Counted from the stretch's first letter, positions 44,069 to 52,488 are shown. The stretch: DNA of 64,000 nucleotides from Gemmatimonadaceae bacterium (GCA_030647905.1 JAUSJA010000026.1:434001-498000), one strand, 5' to 3'. Notes: generated from the letters alone by a model not told the origin. Numbers and translations: made by a program.

Positions 44069-44561
44069 CACGAATTGACAGCATTCGAGGCGCTGCTTCG
44101 CTGGAACCATCCGTCGAAGGGACTTCAGGCCCCAGCGGAGTTTCTGCAGACGCTGAAGGACAGCGGGCTCCCTGTCGCTCGTTCGCGATCGCGGCGTACG
44201 CATCGTCGTCGACGATTTCGGATCAGGTTACTCGTCGCTCGATTTCGTGGGGCGGCTTCCGATTGATGCGATCAAGATGGATGCGTCCTTCGCCGACAGG
44301 ATCGCTCACTATGCGGATGACCGCCCGGTGATGCGCAACATCGTGGATCTGGCTCATGCGCTCGGCCTCGACGTTTACGCCGAGGGACTCGATCGGCCCG
44401 GCCAGCTCGACGATGCCGTCAGACTCGGCTGCGAAGGAATGCAGGGCTTGCTGATCTCCGGCCCGGTTGAGGCGAAATTCGCGGAGAGAATGCTCGAGGC
44501 CGAATGGACAGCCATGCTCGATGGTGTGCCCGAAGGCGCTGCCTTAACGCCAGCGAAATAG
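44069..44561 (+). pseudogene. EAL-domain (c-di-GMP phosphodiesterase) remnant, deleted and frameshifted
   Basis: The first segment (from about 44069) encodes ELTAFEALLRWNHPSKGLQA and PAEFLQTLKDSGL, the start of an EAL domain. The reading then continues in another frame as RDRGVRIVVDDFGSGYSSLD (from about 44190), followed by FVGRLPIDAIKMDASFADRI and VYAEGLDRPGQLDDAVRLGC. Between these, roughly 90 residues holding catalytic positions are missing, and there is a frameshift. Upstream DNA (43875-44068) has no gene. The end overlaps the tail of the convergent ABC permease gene by 18 nt. It cannot make an active phosphodiesterase. Confidence 0.85.
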
Positions 44562-45605
44562 CTTCAGCGCAGCGACAAAACTGATCACGAGCCACCCCAC
44601 GATCACCGCCATCTCGCTGCCGAGGGCGGTGATCGTCGTTCCTTCCAGCATGTTCGCGCGAAGCGCATCGTTCACCGCAGTGAGCGGGAGCAGCTTGATC
44701 AGCGGCTGAACGATGCCTGGGAAGTTACTCGATGAGAAGAACACTCCCGAGAAAATCCACATCGGGAGCATTACGAAGTTCATCAGCCCCGACACTCCCT
44801 CCACGGTCTTCGCGCGTGACGCGATCAACAGTCCGATCCCGCCGAAGGCAAGCGCCGACACGAGGCAGATGAGGGACAACTCGGCGATCGAGCCGCGCAG
44901 CGGCACGCCGAACGCGAGCGCACCGAATCCGAGGAGCGTCACGACCTCGAGAATGAGAAAGAACAATCTCGAGAAAAGGAACGACATCAGGTATTCGGAG
45001 CGCGACATTGGCGTCGCCATGAATCGCTTGAGCAGCCGCTTGCCGCGCGAGTCCACGATGGCGAATCCGATTCCCCAGATTCCGCTCCCCATGAGGTTCA
45101 TGCCGAGGAGTCCGGGAATAACGAAGTCTATATAGCGCGACCCGCGCTCCGTGACCTTGCGCTCCGTGACCTTCACGGGGTCGGCGCGGCCGGCTCCGAC
45201 CTGAATCGCACGATCGGCGATGAGGCGCGCATTCGCGGACTCGCTGCGCAGCGGGTCGTACACGTACCGCACACTCCCGTCCGCTTCGGGCACGACGAGC
45301 AGCGCGATCTTCGCCGTGCGAAGCGCACGCGCTCCTGCACTGTCGTCCATCTCCTGAACGATGAGAGCCGAATCATGCGTGAGCGATGCGACGATCGTCG
45401 CGGCGCCCTCGTGTGACGCGACGACTCCGATGCGCGGACGCTCGGGCGCCCTCGATCTGAATGCCAGGCCCAGGCCCACCGCGAGCAGGACCGGGAACAC
45501 GAAAGTCCAGAACACGGCCTCCGGTTGCCGGATGAACTCGCGGAATCGAACGAGTGTGAGCTGAACGATCGACCGGTCAATGAAGCCACGCTTCGTCTCA
45601 CTCAT
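44544..45605 (-). CDS. ABC-2 type exporter permease
   Basis: About 353 residues. One N-terminal helix (VFWTFVFPVLLAVGLGLAFR), a periplasmic domain of about 110 residues (RIGVVASHEGAATIVASLTH ... SVRYVYDPLRSESANARLI), then five C-terminal helices (IDFVIPGLLGMNLMGSGIWG, LFFLILEVVTLLGFGALAFG, AELSLICLVSALAFGGIGLL). This is the layout of NatB/YhgE-like ABC-2 permeases. ATG 45605 overlaps the ATPase stop by 8 nt; an upstream extension would be low-complexity and arginine-rich. Together with the ATPase it forms a two-gene exporter of unknown substrate. Confidence 0.93.
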   Translation of the reverse strand: MSETKRGFIDRSIVQLTLVRFREFIRQPEAVFWTFVFPVLLAVGLGLAFRSRAPERPRIGVVASHEGAATIVASLTHDSALIVQEMDDSAGARALRTAKIALLVVPEADGSVRYVYDPLRSESANARLIADRAIQVGAGRADPVKVTERKVTERGSRYIDFVIPGLLGMNLMGSGIWGIGFAIVDSRGKRLLKRFMATPMSRSEYLMSFLFSRLFFLILEVVTLLGFGALAFGVPLRGSIAELSLICLVSALAFGGIGLLIASRAKTVEGVSGLMNFVMLPMWIFSGVFFSSSNFPGIVQPLIKLLPLTAVNDALRANMLEGTTITALGSEMAVIVGWLVISFVAALKLFRWR

Positions 45606-46365
45606 CGCGCAGCGTCCTCCCGGTGAGCGCCACGAACACGTCCTCGAGCGTTGCCGAGCTGGCGCGCGGAAGCGGAGGTGGGTGCGTCGCCGCGACGGAT
45701 TCGATGAGCTCGTGCGGCGTTCCGAGGGCGATGATGTGACCGTGGTCCACGATCGCAACGCGGTCGCACAGTTTCTCCGCCTCATCCATGTAGTGCGTGG
45801 TGAGGAGGATCGTCCGGCCCGTCGCGCGAAACTCCTCGATCAGCGTCCACAGCTGGCGCCGCGACTGCGGATCGAGTCCCGTTGTCGGCTCGTCGAGAAA
45901 TAGCAGCTCGGGATTACCGACGAGGGCGCACGCGATTGCGAGGCGCTGCTTTTGTCCGCCCGAGAGCGTGCCAACGCGCGCGTCACTCTTCTCGCCGAGC
46001 TGGACGACAGCGATCACGTCATCCACATCACGACCCGCTTTATAGAAGCTTCGGAACATCTTGAGCGTCTCGGTGACGGTGAGCTTCTCCGAGAGCTGGG
46101 TGTCCTGGAGCTGGATACCCAGCCGCTCGCGAAGGCGATCGGCGTCGTGCTCCCAGGTCATGCCCAGCAGTTCGAGGTCGCCCGAGTCGCGCTCGAGAAG
46201 ACCCTCGCAGATCTCGATGGTCGTGGTTTTTCCCGCGCCATTGGGACCGAGCAACCCGAAGCATTCGCCGGACCGGACCTCGAGGTCGAGCCCGTCAACG
46301 GCGCGCACATCGCCGTAGGACTTTCGAAGGTCGCGTAGAACCAGAGCGTGAGAAGCTGTCACCAT
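45598..46365 (-). CDS. ABC transporter ATP-binding protein
   Basis: A 255-residue ATPase with Walker A LLGPNGAGKTTTIEIC, signature LSGGQKQRLAIA, Walker B LLFLDEPTTGLDPQSRRQLW and the H-loop TTHYMDEAEKLCDRVAIVD. The class is that of CcmA/NatA-type ATPases that drive ABC-2 exporters, and the permease gene overlaps its end. Substrate unknown. A promoter is presumably upstream of 46365, divergent from the outer-membrane protein gene at 46522. Confidence 0.94.
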   Translation of the reverse strand: MVTASHALVLRDLRKSYGDVRAVDGLDLEVRSGECFGLLGPNGAGKTTTIEICEGLLERDSGDLELLGMTWEHDADRLRERLGIQLQDTQLSEKLTVTETLKMFRSFYKAGRDVDDVIAVVQLGEKSDARVGTLSGGQKQRLAIACALVGNPELLFLDEPTTGLDPQSRRQLWTLIEEFRATGRTILLTTHYMDEAEKLCDRVAIVDHGHIIALGTPHELIESVAATHPPPLPRASSATLEDVFVALTGRTLRDE

Positions 46366-46521
46366 TGCTGGACAGATTGTGTCATATGGTTGGGTCAGTC
46401 GCCCCCGTGCGAGTCGGGCTGAAACTCGATTAAAGCTTTGCCGTATCGTGAGATAGGGGAGGCGAACCGTCCCGGCACGTCGAGTGCCTTCGGCTCGCGC
46501 AGTGACTGCTACGGAGAAGTT

Positions 46522-47280
46522 ATGCGATTCGTACGTTCGGGGATACTCATGGCGCTCGTCGCGGTATCGCTTGTTTCTGCATCAGCCGGCGCTCAGCGGC
46601 GGGGTCCGCGTCGCTGGGAAAGAGAGCCGTCGAGATTCACGCTCATCGGCGACCTGCTGGTCGCACAGCCCAAGGGCGAGTTCGCGACGCAGATTGACAC
46701 CAACGGCTTCGGCGCCAATATCGGGGCTCTCTTCCGACTCGACCGCGAGGGAATCTTCAGCGTTCGCGGCGACCTTGGTGGAATGCAGTATGGGAGCGAG
46801 ACACTCCACGTTCCATATCTTCCGATCACAGGCCGCGTGTCGCTCGATGTCGAGACCACCAACAATGTCTTCTGGGGAAGCATCGGTCCGCAGATCACGG
46901 TGCCGGTTGGACCGGTGCAGCCGTACATGAACGCCGCTATCGGATTCATGGATTTCCAGACCAGCACGTCGGTGCGCGGATCCGACAGCGAGTACGAGTA
47001 CGCGCGGAGCACCAACGCCGACGACGCGACGTCAGCGTGGATCTTCGGCGGCGGGGTGTACGTGCCGCTCGGAGATCAGAAATCGTGGAAGCTCCACGTC
47101 GGCGGACGGTATTTCTACGGCGGCGAAGTGAGATACCTGACGGAAGGCGATATCCGCGACAACCCGGACGGATCGGTCACGCTATTCCCGCGGTTCAGCG
47201 AGACGAATCAGGTGACGTGGCAGGTCGGAGTGTCGTACACATTTCCGCGGACGTTGAGACGGGTAACAGGTAACAGGTAA
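46522..47280 (+). CDS. Outer-membrane beta-barrel protein (OmpW/OmpA-barrel-like size)
   Basis: The start at ATG 46522 follows CGGAGAAG and gives a clear signal peptide (GILMALVAVSLVSASAGAQ). The mature about 230 residues alternate hydrophobic/aromatic strands (GFGANIGALFRLDREGIFSV, SAWIFGGGVYVPLGDQKSWK, LHVGGRYFYGGEVRYL, VTWQVGVSYTFPRTL), fitting an eight-stranded barrel; function unknown. The gene runs into a GGTAACA tandem repeat: its last codons (VTGNR) and its stop are provided by the repeat, so the natural C-terminus after YTF is slightly extended. Confidence 0.78.
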   Translation: MRFVRSGILMALVAVSLVSASAGAQRRGPRRWEREPSRFTLIGDLLVAQPKGEFATQIDTNGFGANIGALFRLDREGIFSVRGDLGGMQYGSETLHVPYLPITGRVSLDVETTNNVFWGSIGPQITVPVGPVQPYMNAAIGFMDFQTSTSVRGSDSEYEYARSTNADDATSAWIFGGGVYVPLGDQKSWKLHVGGRYFYGGEVRYLTEGDIRDNPDGSVTLFPRFSETNQVTWQVGVSYTFPRTLRRVTGNR

Positions 47281-47321
47281 CAGGTAACAGGTAACAGGTA
47301 ACAGGTAACGGGTAATGGGTA
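47262..47321 (+). repeat. Heptanucleotide tandem repeat (GGTAACA)n between two outer-membrane protein genes
   Basis: Six perfect GGTAACA units (47262-47303), then GGTAACG, GGTAATG and a partial GGTAA. The array overlaps the last codons and the stop of the upstream gene and ends one base before the ATG at 47323 of the downstream gene. Since seven is not a multiple of three, copy-number change would alter the distance to the next start but the upstream stop would remain, as TAA occurs in the first two units. Confidence 0.97.
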
Positions 47322-47322
47322 A

Positions 47323-49677
47323 ATGTTCGCACTACTAACCGCGCTGGTCTTCGCACAGACCACCGTCAACATAAGAATCGGCGACAAGCCGAAGCAGACC
47401 GACAGTGCCACGGCGGTGCGCGAGCGCAGGGCGGATTCGCTGCGATTGCGTCGCGAAGAGCGCATGGATTCCATCATGACCGCACGCGCTAACCGCGATT
47501 CGGCGAGCATCGAGCGGCGACGTGCGCGGCAGATCGCGCTCACGCCAGCGCTCGCGGCGAGCGCGTTTCGCGACAACCGCGCGAAAGTCCTGCTCGCCGA
47601 CGCACGCGACGCGCGGCTCCAGCAGGATTCGACGCTCACCGGTTACGATGCGACGACGTACGAGCGGATGTCGGTGGGAATGGGCTTCAAGCGCATCGGG
47701 CGCGACCGTCTCTTCATGCGATCGGAGCGCGCGGCGCGCGTGCTCTGGTCAAAGGGTGGTCCGGCGTACGTCGAGATACTCGGAAAGCGCGAGGTAATGC
47801 CGATGCTCGAGGGTGCAGGCGACGCCGACATTGGCTCGGACGACGTGCCGATTCCGTACTACCCGGGGCGCGAGTCGCTGTGGGTGGGCTCGGGGCTCGC
47901 CAAGGCCGACATAGATGAGAGCGAGATCATCCACCCGCTCGCGCGCGGCGCGGAAGCCTACTACATGTACGCAACGGGTGATTCCGTTTCGTTCCGGCTC
48001 CCCGGCGGCAAGCGGATCGAGCTCGTCGAACTCGTAATCAGGCCGCGCGCGCCGAAGTGGAACGTCGCGCTTGGCTCGCTATGGTTCGACGTCGCGAGCG
48101 CACGACTCGTGCGCGCGGTGTATCGTCTCGCCGAACCGATGGACATCTGGGCGATCGCGGACGAGAACACCGACGATCCTGACGACCGGCCGCCGCGCTG
48201 GGTGAAGGGAATGATCTCGCCGCTCAGGGCACAGGTCAATGCCGTGACCGTCGAGTACGGTCTGCACGAAGGAAGATTCTGGATGCCGCGGCTCCAGGCG
48301 CTCGAAGGGAGTGCGCAGGCCGGATTCCTTCGTGTCCCGTTCAAGATCGAGCAGAGCTTCAAGTACGCGAGCGTGAACGGATTGCTGCCGATGGCGATTC
48401 CACAAATTGCCGTCGGCGACACCGCGCGCGATTCGGTGTCGCGCGCCGCGCGCATTGCGACCCGAAGCATGGAGTGCAAAGACGGCGGCGAGCGCACGCG
48501 AACCATCAGGCGAAATGAAGGCGGCTTGCCGGTGATCGTGCGGACGCCGTGCGACACCGCGGCACTCGCAAGATCGCCGGAGCTTCCGAAGTCCATATAC
48601 GATGAAGGCGAAGAGTTGTTCGGCACGAGCGAGCGCGATGCCCTCATTTCCGAGGCGCTCACACTCAACGCGCAGCCGGGCTGGATCCCGCAGAAGCCCG
48701 TGATCACCTACGGGCTCGGGCTCACGCGATACAACAAGATCGAAGGGCTGTCCAGCGGAATCGCTATCAGGCAGAGCCTCGGACAGGGTTACACCGCGCG
48801 CGCGTCGGCACGTATGGGCATCGCCGACTGGCAACCGAACGCGGAGCTTGGCATGTCGCGCAGCAACGGGCGCAGCACGCTCGTGCTTGGCGCGTACCGG
48901 AGACTGCAGTCGGCGAACGACTGGACGGATCCGTTCAGCTTCGGCGCTTCACTGTCAGCGCTGCTCTTCGGCCGAGACGAGGGCTTTTACTATAGAACCA
49001 TCGGTGTCGAGCTGGCGGGAACGCCGGACGATTCCGCCACTACATCGTGGCGTCTGTTCACCGAGCATCAGAGTGACGCGAGGAAGAAGACCAACTTCTC
49101 GCTTGCGAGATCCTTTGGTGCGGATGGGTTCAGCGACAACGTGGATGCCGACAACGGGAATCTGTTTGGCGTGTCGGCAGAGCGGCATGGGACGTACGGA
49201 CTCGATCCGCATGGGCTTAGAATGTTCGGTGCTGTGCGCGCCGAGGCGGCAACCGGGTTCACGGATTATGCGCGCGGGATGATGGATCTCACCGTGTCGC
49301 ACGGGTTGACCCGGCGACTCGACGGCGCGCTAACGGTTGGAGCTGGCACGTCGGGTGGAACCGTACCGGTGCAGCGGCTGTGGTACCTCGGCGGAAGCCA
49401 GACTGTGCGCGGGCAGCAGGCGGGGGCGGCGCTCGGCGATGCGTTCTGGATGGGGCGCGTCGAGCTCGGCTCGAGCTTCGTTGGTGCGCGGCCGGTCGTT
49501 TTCTATGACGTCGGCTGGGCGGGGAGCCGCCACGATTTCAGCGATCAAGGGCGGCCAATCAGCGGGGCCGGCGTGGGTGCGTCGTTCATGGACGGGCTCG
49601 TAAGGTTCGATCTTGCCAGGGGGATATACCCGGAGAAGAAGATCCGGGCGAACCTCTACGTCGAAGCGAGATTCTAA
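47323..49677 (+). CDS. Large outer-membrane protein with Omp85-like C-terminal barrel
   Basis: The 784-residue product begins with a short hydrophobic stretch (MFALLTALVFAQTT), a minimal signal peptide, followed by an Arg/Asp/Ser-rich helical segment (residues 25-70), a periplasmic domain (about 110-410) and a beta-barrel (about 440-784). The end is of the surface-antigen type (LWYLGGSQTVRGQQAGAALG, VFYDVGWAGSRHD, FDLARGIYPEKKIRANLYVE) and the last residue is Phe, as BamA substrates require. No POTRA repeats are obvious. Likely role: envelope protein or lipid transport. The ATG abuts the heptamer array and no ribosome site is visible, so expression might depend on the array. A copy of a dispersed repeat supplies the stop. 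Confidence 0.8.
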   Translation: MFALLTALVFAQTTVNIRIGDKPKQTDSATAVRERRADSLRLRREERMDSIMTARANRDSASIERRRARQIALTPALAASAFRDNRAKVLLADARDARLQQDSTLTGYDATTYERMSVGMGFKRIGRDRLFMRSERAARVLWSKGGPAYVEILGKREVMPMLEGAGDADIGSDDVPIPYYPGRESLWVGSGLAKADIDESEIIHPLARGAEAYYMYATGDSVSFRLPGGKRIELVELVIRPRAPKWNVALGSLWFDVASARLVRAVYRLAEPMDIWAIADENTDDPDDRPPRWVKGMISPLRAQVNAVTVEYGLHEGRFWMPRLQALEGSAQAGFLRVPFKIEQSFKYASVNGLLPMAIPQIAVGDTARDSVSRAARIATRSMECKDGGERTRTIRRNEGGLPVIVRTPCDTAALARSPELPKSIYDEGEELFGTSERDALISEALTLNAQPGWIPQKPVITYGLGLTRYNKIEGLSSGIAIRQSLGQGYTARASARMGIADWQPNAELGMSRSNGRSTLVLGAYRRLQSANDWTDPFSFGASLSALLFGRDEGFYYRTIGVELAGTPDDSATTSWRLFTEHQSDARKKTNFSLARSFGADGFSDNVDADNGNLFGVSAERHGTYGLDPHGLRMFGAVRAEAATGFTDYARGMMDLTVSHGLTRRLDGALTVGAGTSGGTVPVQRLWYLGGSQTVRGQQAGAALGDAFWMGRVELGSSFVGARPVVFYDVGWAGSRHDFSDQGRPISGAGVGASFMDGLVRFDLARGIYPEKKIRANLYVEARF

Positions 49678-49687
49678 GTTCCGTAGT
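49672..49687 (+). repeat. Single copy of the 16-nt core of the inverted-repeat element
   Basis: TTCTAAGTTCCGTAGT is identical to the core of the right arm at 50547-50562. It contains the final Phe codon and stop (TTC TAA) of the outer-membrane protein gene. Confidence 0.85.
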
Positions 49688-49806
49688 TCAGAGTATCGTC
49701 ATGAACTGCTGATGTGTGCAGCGTCAGATTGATGCCGCTCTGGCCAATGCGCCGAGGCACCTTGGCCGATGGCCACTTGCGTCCGCGTTCGCCGAGGATT
49801 CAGACT

Positions 49807-50370
49807 ATGGGTATGGCGCTGCCGGTTCAGCACTTTACGATCGACATGCTCGACGATTTCCCGGACGACGGAACGCGCTACGAGCTGCTCGAGGGAACGC
49901 TGCTCGTGACCCCGGTTCCCTCAACCGAGCACCAGGTCATCGCGGCGCGTGTCGTCCACCTGCTGATGAATGCGCTGGATGGTGACCGCGCGGTGCACGT
50001 CGTGGCGGTGGGCGCGATTCAGCGCGGAGAGAACACGCAGCTCCAGCCGGACATACTTGTCTTTCCGGCGTCCTATCCACAGACGACCCACTGGCGGAAT
50101 ATTCGTGACTGGTGGCTCGCCGTCGAGGTGATGAGTCCCTCGTCCAGGATCTACGACCGCGAGGTGAAGCGTGCCGCGTATCTCGCGCTTGGCGTGGAGG
50201 AATACTGGCTGGTGGACATCCGCAACCGGTCGGTCGAGATATGGAAGCGCGGCGAAACGGACAGCACGCTCGCAGTCGGGACATTGACGTGGCGGCCGAC
50301 CGCACTCGGGTCGGATATCGTCCTGGATCTGCAGGAAGTGTTTGGCGACATCGATTCCGCTGGGGACTGA
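49807..50370 (+). CDS. Uma2-family (DUF820) nuclease-like protein
   Basis: A 187-residue protein of the Uma2/DUF820 restriction-endonuclease-like fold: FTIDMLDDFPDDGTRYELLE opening, catalytic-type QLQPDILVF (Asp) and WLAVEVMSPSSRIYDREVKR (Glu and Lys), then YLALGVEEYWLVDIRNRSVE. The PD-(D/E)xK-like residues are all present. Cellular role is unknown; such proteins are numerous in some genomes and may be mobile. ATG 49807 is preferred because GAGGA precedes it; upstream in-frame starts overlap the dispersed repeat region. Confidence 0.9.
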   Translation: MGMALPVQHFTIDMLDDFPDDGTRYELLEGTLLVTPVPSTEHQVIAARVVHLLMNALDGDRAVHVVAVGAIQRGENTQLQPDILVFPASYPQTTHWRNIRDWWLAVEVMSPSSRIYDREVKRAAYLALGVEEYWLVDIRNRSVEIWKRGETDSTLAVGTLTWRPTALGSDIVLDLQEVFGDIDSAGD

Positions 50371-50394
50371 CCAGGTGCCGCCCACAAAAAAACA

Positions 50395-50562
50395 ACTACG
50401 GAACCTAGAACTACCCGGCGACCGGCTGATGGCTCGAGACTGCGCGGTGGGCTGTGGGCTCGGCTGTGAGCTCGGCTGTGCGCTTGGCTGTGCGCTCGGC
50501 CCAAAGCCCCAAGCGCCTCACAAGCCCACCACTGGCAGCCGGGTAGTTCTAAGTTCCGTAGT
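50395..50562. mobile_element. MITE-like 168-bp element with 25-bp terminal inverted repeats
   Basis: The left arm 50395-50419 starts ACTACGGAACCTAGAACTAC and the right arm 50538-50562 is its reverse complement with one mismatch (24 of 25). Between are GC-rich, partly self-complementary sequence and a 12-bp tandem repeat. There is no coding capacity of its own. It sits between the stops of two convergent genes. A half copy is at 49672-49687. No target-site duplication is certain. It could equally be a large REP-like or terminator-type hairpin. Confidence 0.6.
50450..50497 (+). repeat. Four 12-bp tandem repeats inside the inverted-repeat element
   Basis: GGCTGTGGGCTC, GGCTGTGAGCTC, GGCTGTGCGCTT and GGCTGTGCGCTC follow directly one another. 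Confidence 0.9.
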
Positions 50563-50571
50563 ACTGCCGTT

Positions 50572-50832
50572 CTAGGCCCGAGCCGACCCCCGTCGCACCA
50601 GCCGGATAACGAACAGCAGCACCACCGCCCCAATGAAAGCGACGAGTATTGTCCCGGCCAGGCCGCCGAGCGGCACCGCGACTCCCATTGTTCGAAAAAG
50701 CCACCCGCCAATGAATGCCCCGGCGATCCCGATGACGATGTCGCCGATGATCCCGTAGCCCGTGCCTCCCATGACGAGTGAGGCGAGGACTCCGGCGACG
50801 AGTCCGACGATACACCAGGTGAGAAGATCCAT
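50572..50832 (-). CDS. GlsB/YeaQ/YmgE-family stress-response membrane protein
   Basis: An 86-residue, three-helix membrane protein rich in glycine: LLTWCIVGLVAGVLASLVMG, GYGIIGDIVIGIAGAFIGGW, then GLAGTILVAFIGAVVLLFVI and a basic end. This fits the transglycosylase-associated/YeaQ family, induced by stress but of unknown mechanism. ATG 50832 follows TGGAGACG; longer frames add only an unlikely leader. It converges with the Uma2 gene, the inverted-repeat element lying between. Confidence 0.88.
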   Translation of the reverse strand: MDLLTWCIVGLVAGVLASLVMGGTGYGIIGDIVIGIAGAFIGGWLFRTMGVAVPLGGLAGTILVAFIGAVVLLFVIRLVRRGSARA

Positions 50833-50956
50833 GACGTCTCCAGAAGAGGATGAGACTGGCTGTTCGGACAGCCGGCACCTGCATCGCAACGCAGATTGAG
50901 TGCCGCTATCTTAACCCGCCTGTCGGCAATCATCCAGAATCCCACGGAGCGGCCCC

Positions 50957-51721
50957 TTGCCCGGAAGACCGTACGTTCTCGAAGAGACCACCTGGAAAGT
51001 CGTACGCGACTTCGGGTATTCGGTGGTGGTGCTGCCGTGGGGCGCGACCGAGGCGCACAACTACCATCTGCCGTACGGGACCGACAACTACGAGTCATCG
51101 TACGTGGCAATCGAGTCGGCGCGGCGCGCGTGGGAGTCGGGCGCGAAAGTGATAGTGCTGCCGACCGTACCGTTCGGCGTGAACACCGGCCAGCTCGACA
51201 TCGAGCTCTGTCTGAATCTGAATCCGAGTACGCAGGCGCTGGTGTTGGGCGATATCGTGCGGTCACTGGAGGTGCAGGGCATCAGGAAGCTGGTGATCGT
51301 GAACAGTCACGGCGGCAACGATTTCAGGCAGATGATCCGCGAGCTTCAGCCGAAGTGCGAAGTGTTCATCTCGACCATCAACTGGTGGAACTGCGTCAAT
51401 CCGAAGCCGTTGTTCGACGAGCCGGGCGATCACGCCGGCGAGCTGGAGACGAGCGTGATGATGGAGATTGCGCCCGATGTGGTGCTTCCGCTGAGCGAGG
51501 CCGGGGATGGGAAGGCGCGGCGGTTTCGCGTAACGGGTCTGCGCGATGGGCTTGCCTGGGCGCCGCGGCAGTGGACCATGGTGAGCGACGACACCGGGAC
51601 CGGTAATCCGTCCCGGGGGACGAGAGAGAAGGGGGTCAGGTTCCTCGACGCCGTGACCGAGCGAATCTCTTCGTTTCTGGTGGAGCTGGATAGCGCCGAC
51701 CTCGACGACATGTACGAGTAG
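50957..51721 (+). CDS. Creatininase-family metal-dependent amidohydrolase
   Basis: A 254-residue enzyme of the creatininase/FAPy-deformylase fold. Metal-ligand positions are visible: LPWGATEAHNYHLPYGTDNY (Glu, His, Asp), VNSHGGNDF, and DHAGELETSVMMEI (Glu). Reactions in the family include creatinine ring opening and formamidopyrimidine deformylation, e.g. in flavin/F420 pathways; no neighbour points to a substrate. Start is TTG 50957 preceded by GGAG. It stands alone, converging with the PIN toxin gene. Confidence 0.9.
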   Translation: MPGRPYVLEETTWKVVRDFGYSVVVLPWGATEAHNYHLPYGTDNYESSYVAIESARRAWESGAKVIVLPTVPFGVNTGQLDIELCLNLNPSTQALVLGDIVRSLEVQGIRKLVIVNSHGGNDFRQMIRELQPKCEVFISTINWWNCVNPKPLFDEPGDHAGELETSVMMEIAPDVVLPLSEAGDGKARRFRVTGLRDGLAWAPRQWTMVSDDTGTGNPSRGTREKGVRFLDAVTERISSFLVELDSADLDDMYE

Positions 51722-51746
51722 CTCCGGGCGTTGGCAATCGCAGGGC

Positions 51747-52199
51747 TCATCGTCGCGTCCTGGGCTTGATTCGGCGTTTTCCAGGCGCAGGGATCAGTCG
51801 AAATCCGGCAATCTCGAAATGATGATCGAGTGAGAGTGCCTCGCTGATTTTTTCCGCGCGCATGATCTCGAAGCTCACGGCATCCGTGAGACTGAATCGC
51901 TGATCGCTGAATCGGCGCAGCCATCGATCTGTGGCGAGAGATTCCAGGTCCCGTGTAACGCTAATGACGCGGTAAAGGGGATCGACGTAGATCGCATCGA
52001 GCAGTGCGCATCCGGCTTCGGCTCCCCGCTCTCTCACCGTAAGCGCGTGCATCTCCGCCACAACGAGGCTGCTGGTAACGAGGGGCGTTCTGCGCGCGAT
52101 CAGGTCGTCATAGGCAGTTGCAGCTTCCGAATGACTGCTGTCGCGCGGACTTGCGGCGGCGAGCCACCCAGATGTGTCCACGAAGACTGCACGGCTCAC
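51747..52199 (-). CDS. PIN-domain toxin (VapC-like ribonuclease)
   Basis: A 150-residue PIN nuclease: AVFVDTSGWLAAASPRDSSH (first Asp), VVAEMHAL (Glu), RFSLTDAVSFEIM (Asp) and a final SLDHHFEIAGFRL. All four usual acidic positions can be placed approximately. VapC toxins cleave tRNA or rRNA. The start GTG 52199 overlaps the antitoxin stop by 4 nt (GTGA), so the pair is translationally coupled. A longer in-frame start at 52268 lies inside the antitoxin gene and is unlikely. Confidence 0.88.
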   Translation of the reverse strand: MSRAVFVDTSGWLAAASPRDSSHSEAATAYDDLIARRTPLVTSSLVVAEMHALTVRERGAEAGCALLDAIYVDPLYRVISVTRDLESLATDRWLRRFSDQRFSLTDAVSFEIMRAEKISEALSLDHHFEIAGFRLIPAPGKRRIKPRTRR

Positions 52200-52471
52200 T
52201 TGTCGTGTTTGTCGAGGTAGGCCTTGGCGAGGTGCTCGTCGTGATTCTTCGCGATGTCGGCGGGCCACGACTTCCTTCGGAACGACCTGAGGAGCTCCTG
52301 CATCGGACCCCCTTCTACGGCACGATCGGCTGCAAATCGTCGAAGGCCCTGTCGCAGGATCTCGGCGCGGGAGAGGCCGGTTTGACTGGCGAGCTGATCG
52401 AGAAGCCGTCGCTCGTCTTGCGCCATGTAGACCTGGATCGGCTCACGAACAGGGGGAGGACGCTTTGTCAT
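52196..52471 (-). CDS. Ribbon-helix-helix antitoxin
   Basis: A 91-residue protein with an N-terminal strand and two helices typical of CopG/Arc DNA-binding antitoxins (PIQVYMAQDERRLLDQLASQ, TGLSRAEILRQGLRRFAADR), followed by a charged tail (FRRKSWPADIAKNHDEHLAK) that likely binds the PIN toxin. It lies just downstream of the O-antigen-polymerase-like gene, and an inverted repeat covering the start codon is a likely operator. Confidence 0.87.
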   Translation of the reverse strand: MTKRPPPVREPIQVYMAQDERRLLDQLASQTGLSRAEILRQGLRRFAADRAVEGGPMQELLRSFRRKSWPADIAKNHDEHLAKAYLDKHDK

Positions 52472-52488
52472 TAAACAAAGTTAATTAA
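52463..52488 (-). promoter_or_regulatory. Candidate operator/promoter of the toxin-antitoxin pair
   Basis: CTTTGT (52463-52468) and ACAAAG (52475-52480) form an inverted repeat around the antitoxin start codon (52469-52471). The adjacent TTAATTAA (52481-52488) makes this an unusually AT-rich stretch in a GC-rich region. RHH antitoxins autorepress by binding such palindromes. Confidence 0.45.

Noticed and set aside
50342-50575. A 77-residue frame rich in Gly/Cys/Leu over the inverted-repeat element
   Set aside because: It is produced by the 12-bp tandem repeat, overlaps the Uma2 gene end in another frame and resembles no protein.
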